The notes under the pieces were generated by a model, which did no database searches, was not told the origin of the DNA, and worked only from the letters and a program-made list of their open reading frames with translations. Of a stretch of DNA of 64,000 nt, positions 1-8,036 are shown one piece after another; the stretch's first letter is position 1, and each line of letters begins with the position of its first letter. The position numbers were made by a program, and so were the translations under genes. The DNA is from UBA2334 sp964396895 (GTDB lineage: Bacteria; Pseudomonadota; Gammaproteobacteria; Burkholderiales; Burkholderiaceae_C): the NCBI GenBank assembly GCA_964396895.1, contig CAYNGJ010000004.1, forward strand, positions 124,001 through 188,000, in the 5' to 3' direction.

Positions 1-1
1 G

Positions 2-82
2 CAAGGCATGGTCTGGGCGGCGACGGGCTTTGTGGTCGGCTTGTTTGCCATGCAGGTGTACCTGCACATCCGGGTCTGGTGA
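2..82 (+). CDS. C-terminal end of a membrane protein (cut by window start)
   Basis: An open frame enters from the left edge and stops at TGA 80-82. The visible 26 residues are hydrophobic with few charges (a segment ...ATGFVVGLFAMQVYLHIRVW), which looks like a last transmembrane helix with a short polar tail. In related Burkholderiales a ubiB-type gene is often upstream of this FmdB/DUF502/aspS block, but too little is visible to name the gene. Confidence 0.4.
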   Translation, partial: QGMVWAATGFVVGLFAMQVYLHIRVW

Positions 83-186
83 GCGGGTTTGCCCCCCTTG
101 GAGCGCAGCTGCCGACCGTGGCGCTTAAAAAGGCAGGTGCAAACTATAATTTGAGGTTTTCCTTTGTTCACCCAGGGTTCAACCTC

Positions 187-504
187 ATGCCTATTTACGC
201 GTACAAATGCGGGTCGTGTGGCCACGCCAAAGACGTTTTGCAGAAAATGTCGGATGACCCATTGACCGTGTGTCCCCAGTGTGGTGCAGCAAGCTTCAGC
301 AAACAATTGACGGCGGCCGGTTTCCAGCTGAAGGGTTCGGGCTGGTATGCCACCGATTTCCGTGGTGGCGCGGCAGCCGCCACACCGGCGGCGGCATCGG
401 CCACCTCCGGTGAAGTGGCCACTGCAGCCCCTGCCGAGTCTGCGGCATCGGCCAGCCCCGCGCCGGCCGCCACACCCTGTGGCGGTTCGTGCGCCTGCCA
501 CTGA
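187..504 (+). CDS. FmdB-type zinc ribbon protein
   Basis: 105 residues. It begins MPIYAYKCGSCGH and has two CxxC knuckles (Cys8/Cys11 and Cys29/Cys32), the pattern of the FmdB/CxxC_CXXC_SSSS putative regulatory family. After residue about 70 the chain is a low-complexity Ala/Pro/Ser tail ending in a third cysteine-rich patch (CGGSCACH), which could add metal binding. I chose the ATG at 187 over an upstream GTG because family members start at MPIY. It lies 10 bp before the DUF502 gene and probably shares its transcript with aspS. The family is named for a link to formamide/acetamide regulation; the real role is not established. Confidence 0.85.
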   Translation: MPIYAYKCGSCGHAKDVLQKMSDDPLTVCPQCGAASFSKQLTAAGFQLKGSGWYATDFRGGAAAATPAAASATSGEVATAAPAESAASASPAPAATPCGGSCACH

Positions 505-514
505 GACTGTGTTG

Positions 515-1165
515 ATGTCTTCTCTGCGCAAGTGGCTGTTGTCCGGCCTGTTGGTGTTGGTGCCGCTGATCATCACGTTGTCCGTGCTGGACTGGGTGGT
601 GTCCACCCTGGACAAAACACTCAACATCCTCCCAGCGGCTTGGATGCCTGAGCGGTGGCTGGGTTGGCACATTCCCGGGTTGGGTGTGCTGTTTGCTCTG
701 GCGGTGGTGCTCACCATCGGTGCTCTGGCCTCCAATTTCGTCGGCAACAAGCTGGTCAACTGGTGGCACGCGTTGTTGCACCGCATCCCGGTGGTGCGTT
801 CCATTTATTCGGGTGTCAAGCAGGTATCGGACACCCTGTTCTCTGAAAAGGGCAATGCGTTTCGCAAGGCGTTGCTGGTGCAATGGCCGCGCGAGGGCAT
901 GTGGACCATCGGCTTCCTGACGGGCCAGCCTGGCGGTGACGTGGCGTCGCACCTGCCGCCAGACTGCCTGAGTGTGTACGTGCCGACCACGCCCAACCCC
1001 ACGGGCGGCTACTTTGTCATCCTGAAAAGAGCCGATTGCATTGAGTTGAGCATGACCGTTGACGAGGCACTGACCTACGTCATTTCCATGGGGGTGATCG
1101 TGCCTGGCAGTGGCCATCCTCCCAAAACTGGCAAGCCACTTGCCGCGCCCCATTCGCAGGCCTGA
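515..1165 (+). CDS. DUF502 family inner-membrane protein
   Basis: 216 residues. The N-terminus is MSSLRKWLLSGLLVLVPLII, a positively charged start leading into a transmembrane helix (about residues 7-27). A second helix lies at about 52-74. The remainder is a soluble domain with the family-typical RIPVVRSIYSGVKQV stretch and a TPNPTGG motif. DUF502 proteins are widespread in proteobacteria and plants, and their biochemical function is unknown. The frame is open further upstream, but only the ATG at 515 gives the expected N-terminus. It sits between the FmdB-like gene and aspS on the same strand, an arrangement common in Burkholderiales. Confidence 0.85.
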   Translation: MSSLRKWLLSGLLVLVPLIITLSVLDWVVSTLDKTLNILPAAWMPERWLGWHIPGLGVLFALAVVLTIGALASNFVGNKLVNWWHALLHRIPVVRSIYSGVKQVSDTLFSEKGNAFRKALLVQWPREGMWTIGFLTGQPGGDVASHLPPDCLSVYVPTTPNPTGGYFVILKRADCIELSMTVDEALTYVISMGVIVPGSGHPPKTGKPLAAPHSQA

Positions 1166-1207
1166 TGCCCGCATCAGCGCCCACCGACATTCACTGAAAG
1201 ACAAGCT

Positions 1208-3010
1208 ATGGCCATGCGTTCTCACTATTGCGGTCTCGTGACCGAAGCCCTGATGGGCCAAACCGTGACCCTCTGCGGTTGGGTCAACCGTCGCCGCGAC
1301 CACGGTGGCGTGATTTTTGTGGACCTTCGCGACCGCGAAGGCTATGTGCAAGTGGTGTGCGACCCCGACCGTGCCGAGATGTTCCAGACGGCTGAAGACC
1401 TGCGCAACGAATACTGCGTGCAGATCAAGGGCTTGGTGCGTGCGCGCCCCGAAGGCACGGCCAATGAGGCGCTCAAGAGCGGCAAGATTGAAGTGCTGTG
1501 TCACGAACTGACGGTACTCAACCCTTCCGTCACACCGCCGTTCATGCTGGACGACGATAGCCTGTCCGAGACCACCCGCCTGACGCACCGCGTGTTGGAC
1601 CTGCGCCGCCCGTACATGCAGAAGAACCTCATGCTGCGCTACCGTGTGGCCATGGAGGTGCGCAAGTTCCTGGACGCCAATGGCTTCATCGACATCGAAA
1701 CCCCCATGCTGACCAAGAGCACGCCTGAAGGGGCGCGTGACTACCTGGTGCCCAGCCGTGTACACGATGGTCAGTTTTTTGCTCTGCCCCAGTCGCCCCA
1801 GTTGTTCAAGCAGTTGCTGATGGTGGCCGGTTACGACCGTTACTACCAGATCACCAAGTGCTTCCGTGACGAAGACTTGCGTGCCGACCGCCAACCCGAA
1901 TTCACGCAGATCGACATTGAAACCTCTTTCCTGGCGGAGGAGGACATCCGCGCCATGTTCCAGGGCATGATCAAAAACGTGTTCCAAACCACCATGGGGG
2001 TGGACTTGGGCGAGTTCCCGGTCATGGCCTACGTCGAGGCCATGCACCGCTACGGTTCTGACAAGCCTGATTTGCGGGTGAAGCTGGAGTTCACCGAACT
2101 CACCGACGTCATGACCGACGTGGACTTCAAGGTCTTCAGCGCCCCCGCCCAGATGAAAAACGGCCGTGTGGTGGCCTTGTGCGTGCCAGGCGGCAGTGAA
2201 ATGAGCCGCAGCGAAATTGACGCCTACACCGAGTTCGTCAAAATTTACGGCGCCAAAGGCCTGGCCTGGATCAAGGTCAATGAAGTGGCCAAGGGTCGCG
2301 ACGGCCTGCAAAGCCCCATCGTGAAGAACCTGCACGACAGGGCCGTGGCCGAAATCCTGGCGCGCACCGGCGCCAAAGACGGCGACATCATTTTCTTTGG
2401 TGCCGACAAGGCCAAAGTGGTGAACGATGCCATTGGTGCTTTGCGCATCAAGATCGGCCACAGCGAGCTGGGCAAGAAGAACGGCGTGTTCGAGGACCGT
2501 TGGGCCCCCTTGTGGGTCGTTGATTTCCCCATGTTCGAACACGACGAAGAGGAAAACCGCTGGAACGCCGTGCACCACCCCTTCACGGCGCCCAAGGATG
2601 GTCACGAAGACTACATGGACACCGATCCTGGCAAATGCATCGCCAAAGCCTACGACATGGTGCTCAACGGGTGGGAGTTGGGCGGTGGTTCGGTCCGTAT
2701 TCACCGCGCCGAGGTGCAGAGCAAGGTATTCACCGCGCTCAACATCAGCAAGGAAGATGCCGAGGTCAAGTTCGGTTTCCTGCTGGACGCCTTGCAGTAC
2801 GGTGCGCCTCCGCACGGCGGCTTGGCGTTTGGCCTGGACCGACTGATCACGCTGATGACCAAGGCCGAGTCCATCCGCGATGTGATTGCTTTCCCCAAAA
2901 CCCAGCGCGCCCAGTGTCTGCTGACCCAGGCCCCCAGCCTGGTGGATGAAAAGCAGTTGCGCGAATTGCATATCCGCCTGCGCAACCCAGACGCGGTCAA
3001 AGCGGTCTGA
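1208..3010 (+). CDS. aspS: Aspartyl-tRNA synthetase
   Basis: 600 residues, normal for bacterial AspRS. It charges tRNA(Asp) in the cytoplasm. The N-terminal OB-fold anticodon-binding domain (about residues 1-105) includes GWVNRRRDHGGVIFVDLRDR. The class II catalytic core carries motif 2 (FRDEDLRADRQPEFTQIDIE, near residue 218) and motif 3 (GLAFGLDRL, near 540), with the bacterial GAD insertion between. The start MAMRSHYCG is the first in-frame ATG after the DUF502 stop and is preceded by a purine-rich GAAAG. Whether the enzyme also charges tRNA(Asn) cannot be judged from this window. Confidence 0.98.
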   Translation: MAMRSHYCGLVTEALMGQTVTLCGWVNRRRDHGGVIFVDLRDREGYVQVVCDPDRAEMFQTAEDLRNEYCVQIKGLVRARPEGTANEALKSGKIEVLCHELTVLNPSVTPPFMLDDDSLSETTRLTHRVLDLRRPYMQKNLMLRYRVAMEVRKFLDANGFIDIETPMLTKSTPEGARDYLVPSRVHDGQFFALPQSPQLFKQLLMVAGYDRYYQITKCFRDEDLRADRQPEFTQIDIETSFLAEEDIRAMFQGMIKNVFQTTMGVDLGEFPVMAYVEAMHRYGSDKPDLRVKLEFTELTDVMTDVDFKVFSAPAQMKNGRVVALCVPGGSEMSRSEIDAYTEFVKIYGAKGLAWIKVNEVAKGRDGLQSPIVKNLHDRAVAEILARTGAKDGDIIFFGADKAKVVNDAIGALRIKIGHSELGKKNGVFEDRWAPLWVVDFPMFEHDEEENRWNAVHHPFTAPKDGHEDYMDTDPGKCIAKAYDMVLNGWELGGGSVRIHRAEVQSKVFTALNISKEDAEVKFGFLLDALQYGAPPHGGLAFGLDRLITLMTKAESIRDVIAFPKTQRAQCLLTQAPSLVDEKQLRELHIRLRNPDAVKAV

Positions 3011-3116
3011 GTCCCACCAGACCTCCACCTGGGGCGGGCGTCGTTTCTGGGTAGGGTGTCGGCACGGGAACGGAAATGGGTGGCTGGTATCCTATGTTTT
3101 TTACCAAGGAGAAGTT

Positions 3117-3434
3117 ATGACCCAATACACCGACACCACCGCCACCAAAGAACGTTTTGTGGCCGACGTCAAACAAGTGATTCAGGACGCGGAAGAGCTG
3201 ATGCACGCCACCGCCCACAACACCGAGGGCAAGGTCGCCGTGTTGCGTGAACGCATGGCCGAGAACCTCAAGGCCGCACGTCACAAACTGGCCGATGCGG
3301 AAGATGCCATCAAGGTCAAAACCCGTGAAGTGGCCCGTGCTACCGACGACTATGTGCATGAGCACCCCTGGAAGGCCATTGGCACTGCGGCAGGCGTCGG
3401 ACTGATTGTTGGCTTGCTCATCGGTCGTCGGTGA
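3117..3434 (+). CDS. DUF883 (ElaB/YqjD-like) membrane-anchored protein
   Basis: 105 residues. A long amphipathic, charged helical region (residues about 10-80, rich in Lys/Glu/Ala) is followed by YVHEHPWKAIGTAAGVGLIV, the conserved HPW-x-A-x-G tail and single C-terminal transmembrane helix ending GLLIGRR. This is the ElaB/YqjD family, whose Escherichia coli members are C-tail-anchored and bind ribosomes in stationary phase. The ATG at 3117 follows AAGGAGAAGTT, a strong ribosome binding site. It heads a three-gene set (DUF883, holin-like membrane protein, YqjK-like) with overlapping start/stop codons, matching the yqjD-yqjE-yqjK order of E. coli. Confidence 0.85.
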   Translation: MTQYTDTTATKERFVADVKQVIQDAEELMHATAHNTEGKVAVLRERMAENLKAARHKLADAEDAIKVKTREVARATDDYVHEHPWKAIGTAAGVGLIVGLLIGRR

Positions 3435-3838
3435 GCGCTGACTCCCCCATGTCTGAGCGACCACAGGTTCCTGTGCCACCGCCGCTGGCGGGCTCCCTGA
3501 AGGGATTGTTCTCTGGCGTGTTGGCTGTGTTTCAGGTGCGCCTGGAGCTGTTCAGCGTGGAGGCCAGAGAAGAGGTCTCCCGTCTGGGCGGTTTGTTTGT
3601 TCTGGCGGCGTTTGCCTGTGCCTTCCTCAGCCTGGGTGTGGGGTTTTTGGCGATGTTGATCACCGTGGCCCTGTGGGACAGTCACCGCTTGCTGGCCTTG
3701 CTGGCCTTCACGGTGCTGTTTCTGACTTTGGGTGCGGTGGCCGCCGTCCTGGTGAAACAGAGAATGGACCAAGGCAGCCGTTTGTTTGCGGCCAGTTTGG
3801 CTGAGCTGCAACTGGATCGCGATCGGTTGAAACCGTGA
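3431..3838 (+). CDS. YqjE/phage-holin-family membrane protein
   Basis: About 135 residues from GTG 3431 (which overlaps the preceding stop), or 129 from ATG 3449; the sequence does not settle which is used. After a Pro-rich leader come a short amphipathic helix with VRLELFSVEAREEVSRLG and two transmembrane segments (about 55-80 and 90-112), followed by a charged C-terminal helix. This is the YqjE/putative Actinobacterial holin-X-like architecture. It is the middle gene of the DUF883-YqjE-YqjK set. Function is unknown; a role in envelope or stationary-phase adaptation is only inferred from the neighbours. Confidence 0.75.
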   Translation: MSADSPMSERPQVPVPPPLAGSLKGLFSGVLAVFQVRLELFSVEAREEVSRLGGLFVLAAFACAFLSLGVGFLAMLITVALWDSHRLLALLAFTVLFLTLGAVAAVLVKQRMDQGSRLFAASLAELQLDRDRLKP

Positions 3839-4146
3839 TCCACCCCAAGCTCTCCAAGGCAGAGCACCTTGCCCGGCGGCGCCAGCAGTTGCTGGTGCGC
3901 TCCAGTGAGCTGCGCCAGCAGTTGGCTCAGGATGCTCAGGTGCTCACCCCGTGGCTGGGTGCGGCCGACGGGGTTCGTGTCGCCACGGCTTGGCTTCAGC
4001 GTCACCCGGAATGGGTGGTCGGCGCGGTTGCCACGTTGGTGGTGCTGAAGCCGCGGCGTGTGTTGTCTTGGGGACTCAAGGGTTGGTCCGGCTGGAGGAT
4101 GTGGCAGCGCGCGCGCGCTGCCTGGGCTGGTGCCGGTCGTCCCTGA
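3835..4146 (+). CDS. YqjK-like small protein
   Basis: 103 residues, starting at a GTG that overlaps the stop of the preceding gene. The first 40 residues are a basic, glutamine-rich helix (HLARRRQQLLVRSSELRQQL), followed by RHPEWVVGAVATLVVLKPRR, which looks like one hydrophobic helix. It resembles the YqjK-like family and occupies that family's usual place after a YqjE-type gene. No catalytic motif is visible and the function is unknown. Confidence 0.65.
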   Translation: MIHPKLSKAEHLARRRQQLLVRSSELRQQLAQDAQVLTPWLGAADGVRVATAWLQRHPEWVVGAVATLVVLKPRRVLSWGLKGWSGWRMWQRARAAWAGAGRP

Positions 4147-4176
4147 GCGTGCGGCACTGGGTGTGTTGCCTCCGTG

Positions 4177-4674
4177 ATGTTCAAAATTCCCCTGTCGGTG
4201 CTGGTGGTCATCCACACGCCTGACCTGCAGGTGTTGCTGCTGGAGCGCGCCGATGGTCCGGGTTTCTGGCAGTCGGTCACCGGTTCCAAAGACACTCTTG
4301 TTGAAACCTGGACCGATACCGCGGTGCGTGAGGTCCGCGAGGAAACCGGACTGGATGCCCTGGCCCCCGGTCACACGCTGACCGATTGGGGCTTGGAGAA
4401 CGAGTACGACATCTACCCCGCTTGGCGGCACCGCTACGCGCCGGGTGTGACACGCAACACCGAACGGCTGCTCGGACTGTGTGTGCCTCAGGCCCAGGCG
4501 GTTCGCCTCTCGCCGCGTGAACACACCGCCCAGGTGTGGCTGCCGTGGGCCGAGGCGGCGGATAAATGCCAGTCGGCATCCAACGCAGAGGCCATTCTGT
4601 GGTTGCCACAGTGGGTCAGACGGGGTGCCATCGGCGTGTGGGCATCCTCCGGCGCTGGCATGATGCAGCCATGA
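4177..4674 (+). CDS. nudB: Nudix hydrolase, dihydroneopterin triphosphate diphosphatase type
   Basis: 165 residues. It carries a Nudix box ending AVREVREETGL (catalytic Arg-Glu and Glu-Glu), with the upstream glutamate at the expected spacing. The box-opening glycine is offset by one residue (GSKDTLVE), which is tolerated in the NudB branch. The family removes pyrophosphate from dihydroneopterin triphosphate in folate synthesis, though many Nudix proteins are promiscuous. A GTG at 4174 directly precedes the ATG at 4177; I prefer the ATG (MFKIPLSVLVVIH). Its last codons overlap the start of the next gene (ATGA). A GTP cyclohydrolase gene is 2.2 kb downstream, in keeping with a pterin role. Confidence 0.8.
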   Translation: MFKIPLSVLVVIHTPDLQVLLLERADGPGFWQSVTGSKDTLVETWTDTAVREVREETGLDALAPGHTLTDWGLENEYDIYPAWRHRYAPGVTRNTERLLGLCVPQAQAVRLSPREHTAQVWLPWAEAADKCQSASNAEAILWLPQWVRRGAIGVWASSGAGMMQP

Positions 4675-5399
4675 GCACCCTGCGCATCGCCACGTACAAC
4701 ATCCACAAAGGGGTGCAGGGCCTGGGGCCTGCACAGCGGCTGGAAATTCACAACCTGGTGCACGCGGTGGAGCAGTTCGACGCTGACCTGATCTGCCTGC
4801 AGGAAGTGCGCTCCCACCACCACAAGCTGGCCCGTCGTTTTGCGCACTGGCCCACCCAGGGGCAGGCCGACTACCTGTTGCCCGAGGGCTACGAGGCCGT
4901 TTACCGTACCAATGCCCTCACGCGGCATGGCGAGCATGGCAATGCCCTGCTCAGCCGTTGGCCGGTGCTGAGCACCGGCCATGAAGACGTGTCGGACCAC
5001 CGTTTTGAGCAACGGGGACTGTTGCACGTGGTGGTGGAGGTGGATGGTGAACCGGTGCATGTGGTGGTGGTGCACCTGGGGTTGTTGGCTGCCAGCCGGG
5101 AGCGTCAAGTGCTGAAGTTGGGGCACTACCTGGCGCGCGAAGTGCCGTTGACCGAGCGGCTGGTGGTCGCCGGCGATTTCAACGACTGGGGTGACCGTTT
5201 GCACCAGCCACTGGCGTCGCTGGATTTGCACACCTTTCAGGGCATACGGTTGGCCACGTTCCCGTCGCGCCTGCCGCTGCTGCACCTGGACCGCATCTAT
5301 GTGCGCGGCCTCACCCCGCTGACCGCCTCCGTGCCCCATGGCAAAGCCTGGTCACGGATGTCGGACCACTTGCCCCTGATCGCCGAATTTGGCATGTGA
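4671..5399 (+). CDS. Endonuclease/exonuclease/phosphatase family protein
   Basis: 242 residues starting MSTLRIATYNIHKGVQG. It has the Mg-dependent EEP fold signatures: Asn in TYNIHKG, Glu in LICLQEVRS, the VAGDFND aspartate pair and the terminal SDHLPL histidine. Members are phosphodiesterases or phosphatases acting on nucleic acids or phospholipid head groups. In Burkholderiales this gene commonly precedes a cardiolipin synthase, as it does here (7 bp gap), which suggests but does not prove a link to membrane lipid metabolism. The start overlaps the nudB stop by ATGA. Confidence 0.85.
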   Translation: MSTLRIATYNIHKGVQGLGPAQRLEIHNLVHAVEQFDADLICLQEVRSHHHKLARRFAHWPTQGQADYLLPEGYEAVYRTNALTRHGEHGNALLSRWPVLSTGHEDVSDHRFEQRGLLHVVVEVDGEPVHVVVVHLGLLAASRERQVLKLGHYLAREVPLTERLVVAGDFNDWGDRLHQPLASLDLHTFQGIRLATFPSRLPLLHLDRIYVRGLTPLTASVPHGKAWSRMSDHLPLIAEFGM

Positions 5400-5405
5400 T
5401 GGACC

Positions 5406-6689
5406 ATGGTCGCGGCCCAAATTCACCGCCAGAAGCTCAGCGGCGGCCACCGATTGGGCCTGCTGACCGGGGGCGAAGCCCTCTTTGCTGCCTTGGTGCA
5501 GGCCATGGATGCGGCGCGCAGCAGCATCCACCTGGAAACCTACATTTTTGATTTTCAGGGGTCGCCGCTGGTGGTGGCCCAGGCGCTGGAGCGGGCGGCC
5601 TTGCGCGGGTTGACCGTGCGCCTGGTGGTCGATGGGGTGGGCACGGCCGACATGCCGGCCGCTTGGCGGGCACGCTTGCTGGCCGCCGGGGTGCAGTTGC
5701 GGGTGTATGCGCCATTGGGTCGGCTGGGTTTGTTGCTGCCCAGCCGATGGCGGCGCCTGCACCGCAAGCTGTGTGTGGTGGACGGCGTGCTGGGCTTTTG
5801 CGGTGGCATCAACCTGCTGGACGACCACATCGACACCGCTACCAACGCCTTGTACTTTCCTCGGTTTGATTTTGCCCTCCGCTGCACCGGACCACTGGTC
5901 GGCGACATGAACGCCTCCATGTTGCAACTGTGGTGGCGGTTGCAGGCCGTGCGCAAGGCACGCCAGCGCGAATTTGGTGCCGCTTGGGAGGCCCTGAAGG
6001 CCGGCGCGCCCGTGGGCGACTTTTCGGACTGGCTGTTGCCCGACTGGCCGTGGGAGCACGGGCGCCGCCTGCACGAGCGCTCCACCCCACGCACGCCGCC
6101 TCCGCTGGTGGACAACGCTCAGGCCATGCTGGTGCTGCGCGACAACATTTGGCACCGGGCCGACATTGAAAAGGCCTATCTCAAGGCCATCGGCGAGGCG
6201 CGCCACGAGGTGCTGCTGGCCAATGCCTACTTTGTGCCGGGCCGCCGCCTGCGCCGGGCGCTGGTGACGGCGGCGGCCCGGGGGGTTCGGGTGCGGGTGC
6301 TGATGCAGGGTCACTACGAGGGATTCATGCAATACCACGCGGCTCGCCCGGTCTACAAGCAGCTGATCGATGCAGGGGTGGACGTGCGCGAATACACCCC
6401 CAGCGCCATGCACGCCAAGGTGGCCGTGGTGGACGGGACCTGGGCCACCGTGGGCTCCAGCAACCTGGACCCCCTCAGCCTGTTGTTGGCGCGCGAGGCC
6501 AATGTGATCACCACCGACAGCCGCTTCGCCCACGACCTGCGCCAGCGGCTGCAGCAGGCCATGGACCACGGCGCCTCGGCCCTCGACCACCAGGCCCTGA
6601 CGGCGCGCCCGTGGCACCAGCGCGCTTTGGACAGGTTGGCCTTTGGTCTGATGCGCACCTTGCTGTTCCTGACCGGGCACCGCTACTGA
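5406..6689 (+). CDS. clsB: Cardiolipin synthase ClsB-type phospholipase D family protein
   Basis: 427 residues. Two HKD motifs of the phospholipase D superfamily are intact: HRKLCVVDG near residue 119 and HAKVAVVDGTWATVGSSNLD near residue 336. The N-terminus lacks the two transmembrane helices of ClsA, and length and layout match ClsB (YbhO), which makes cardiolipin from two phosphatidylglycerols or uses phosphatidylethanolamine. A hydrophobic patch at the C-terminus (LAFGLMRTLLFL) may anchor it to the inner membrane. It follows the EEP gene closely and ends before a spacer that carries a dispersed repeat. Confidence 0.88.
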   Translation: MVAAQIHRQKLSGGHRLGLLTGGEALFAALVQAMDAARSSIHLETYIFDFQGSPLVVAQALERAALRGLTVRLVVDGVGTADMPAAWRARLLAAGVQLRVYAPLGRLGLLLPSRWRRLHRKLCVVDGVLGFCGGINLLDDHIDTATNALYFPRFDFALRCTGPLVGDMNASMLQLWWRLQAVRKARQREFGAAWEALKAGAPVGDFSDWLLPDWPWEHGRRLHERSTPRTPPPLVDNAQAMLVLRDNIWHRADIEKAYLKAIGEARHEVLLANAYFVPGRRLRRALVTAAARGVRVRVLMQGHYEGFMQYHAARPVYKQLIDAGVDVREYTPSAMHAKVAVVDGTWATVGSSNLDPLSLLLAREANVITTDSRFAHDLRQRLQQAMDHGASALDHQALTARPWHQRALDRLAFGLMRTLLFLTGHRY

Positions 6690-6710
6690 TGGCCGTTGAA
6701 TGTTAAATTA

Positions 6711-6775
6711 TCAAAATCAGTAGCTGTCGATTCAATAAAATCAAGCGCTGGGTGCCATAAAGCCTTTAAATCATG
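6711..6775 (+). repeat. Dispersed short repeat, copy 1 (intergenic)
   Basis: TAGCT at 6721-6725, exactly 17 bases, then AAGCGCTG at 6743-6750, continuing GGTGCCATAAAG. The same spacing recurs in five other places in this window. It sits in the 190 bp spacer between clsB and folE, in markedly AT-richer sequence than its surroundings. Confidence 0.75.
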
Positions 6776-6880
6776 GGGTTGATGGGGGCTCAATGACCCC
6801 TGGTCAAACTGAATGGTAGGATTCTTCAAACCCCCGCAAAGCATCGCGCTGTTGCCCTTGTTCCCCAACCCCCTCAGACC

Positions 6881-7582
6881 ATGAACCCAGCTGACGACGA
6901 CGAAGGCACCCCGGTGTCCATCAAGATCCGGGAGCGCATCAAGGCTTCTCGCCAGCGCTTTCACTCCAACGACAACATCGCCGAGTTCATCCGGCCTGGC
7001 GAGCTCGACGCCTTGCTCGACGAGGTGACGGACAAAATGCGCGGTGTGCTCGACAGCATGGTCATCGACACCGAAAACGACCACAACACCAGCGACACCG
7101 CCCGCCGCGTGGCCAAGATGTACTTGAACGAGGTGTTCAAGGGTCGTTACGTCAAAGGGCCGGAAGTCACCGAATTCCCCAACGCCGAACACCTCAACGA
7201 GCTGATGATCGTGGGCCCCATCACGGTGCGCAGCGCCTGCAGCCACCACTTTTGCCCTGTCATCGGGCAAATCTGGATCGGGGTGCTGCCCAATGAACAC
7301 ACCAACGTCATCGGCCTGTCGAAGTACGCGCGCCTGGCCGAGTGGGTCATGGGGCGGCCGCAGATTCAGGAAGAGGCCGTGGTGCAACTGGCCGACCTGA
7401 TCCAGGAAAAAACATCTCCCGACGGTCTGGCCATCGTCATGGAGGCCAGCCATTTCTGCATGGGCTGGCGTGGCGTGAAAGACATGGACAGCAAAATGAT
7501 CAACTCGGTCATGCGCGGCGTGTTTTTGAAGGATGCCAACCTCCGCCGCGAATTTTTGTCCCTCATTCCCAGAAAAGGCTGA
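6881..7582 (+). CDS. folE: GTP cyclohydrolase I
   Basis: 233 residues. FolE converts GTP to 7,8-dihydroneopterin triphosphate, the first step of tetrahydrofolate (or tetrahydropterin) synthesis. The zinc and catalytic residues are visible: Cys120 and His122/123 in RSACSHHFCPV, and Cys193 in SHFCMGWRGV. VIGLSKYARL and GRPQIQEE match the E. coli-type enzyme. The N-terminal 25 residues are a poorly conserved leader. The next gene, 6 bp downstream, encodes a BLUF photoreceptor, so the two are probably cotranscribed. A second folE elsewhere in the genome is possible and would suggest that this copy has a special role. Confidence 0.92.
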   Translation: MNPADDDEGTPVSIKIRERIKASRQRFHSNDNIAEFIRPGELDALLDEVTDKMRGVLDSMVIDTENDHNTSDTARRVAKMYLNEVFKGRYVKGPEVTEFPNAEHLNELMIVGPITVRSACSHHFCPVIGQIWIGVLPNEHTNVIGLSKYARLAEWVMGRPQIQEEAVVQLADLIQEKTSPDGLAIVMEASHFCMGWRGVKDMDSKMINSVMRGVFLKDANLRREFLSLIPRKG

Positions 7583-7588
7583 AGCACC

Positions 7589-8014
7589 ATGTTGACCCGA
7601 CTGCTTTACGTGAGCCGCGCCGTGGACAAGAACGACAAGGCCGCCATCGATGCCATTTTGGCGAGCGCCCGTTCGCACAACCCAGAAAACGGCATCACCG
7701 GTGTGCTCTGCTACGGCGGGGGCATTTTTCTGCAGGCCATCGAGGGGGGCCGCGCTGCGGTGAACGAGCTGTACGCCCAAATCATCCGCGATGCCCGCCA
7801 CACCCAGGTGCAACTGCTGCACTACGAAGAAATCCGTGAGCGCCGTTTTGGCGGGTGGACCATGGGACAGGTCAACCTGGCCAAACTCAACACCTCCATC
7901 GTGCTGAAGTATTCCGAACGCCCCGAGTTCGACCCCTATGGCGTGTCGGGCACGGTCAGCCTGGCCCTGCTGGAAGAGCTCATGGCCACCGCCGCCATCG
8001 TGGGCCGCGTCTGA
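7589..8014 (+). CDS. BLUF-domain blue-light sensor protein
   Basis: 141 residues, essentially a lone BLUF domain that binds FAD. The photocycle residues align by spacing with AppA: Tyr7 (LLYVSRA), Asn31 (HNPENGITG), Gln49 (IFLQAIEG), Trp90 and Met92 (GGWTMGQ). About 45 residues after the core form a short helical C-terminal extension with no output enzyme domain, so signalling would be by protein contact. It lies 6 bp after folE on the same strand. The partner is unknown; FolE itself is the obvious candidate from the context, but that is inference. Confidence 0.92.
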   Translation: MLTRLLYVSRAVDKNDKAAIDAILASARSHNPENGITGVLCYGGGIFLQAIEGGRAAVNELYAQIIRDARHTQVQLLHYEEIRERRFGGWTMGQVNLAKLNTSIVLKYSERPEFDPYGVSGTVSLALLEELMATAAIVGRV

Positions 8015-8036
8015 GCGGTGGCGCCGTGCGGTGCCG

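Noticed and set aside
296..3028. 910-residue open frame on the minus strand across aspS
   Set aside because: Lies antisense to clearly conserved aspS and DUF502; its His/Gly/Val-rich sequence is what high-GC antisense frames give. No family resemblance.
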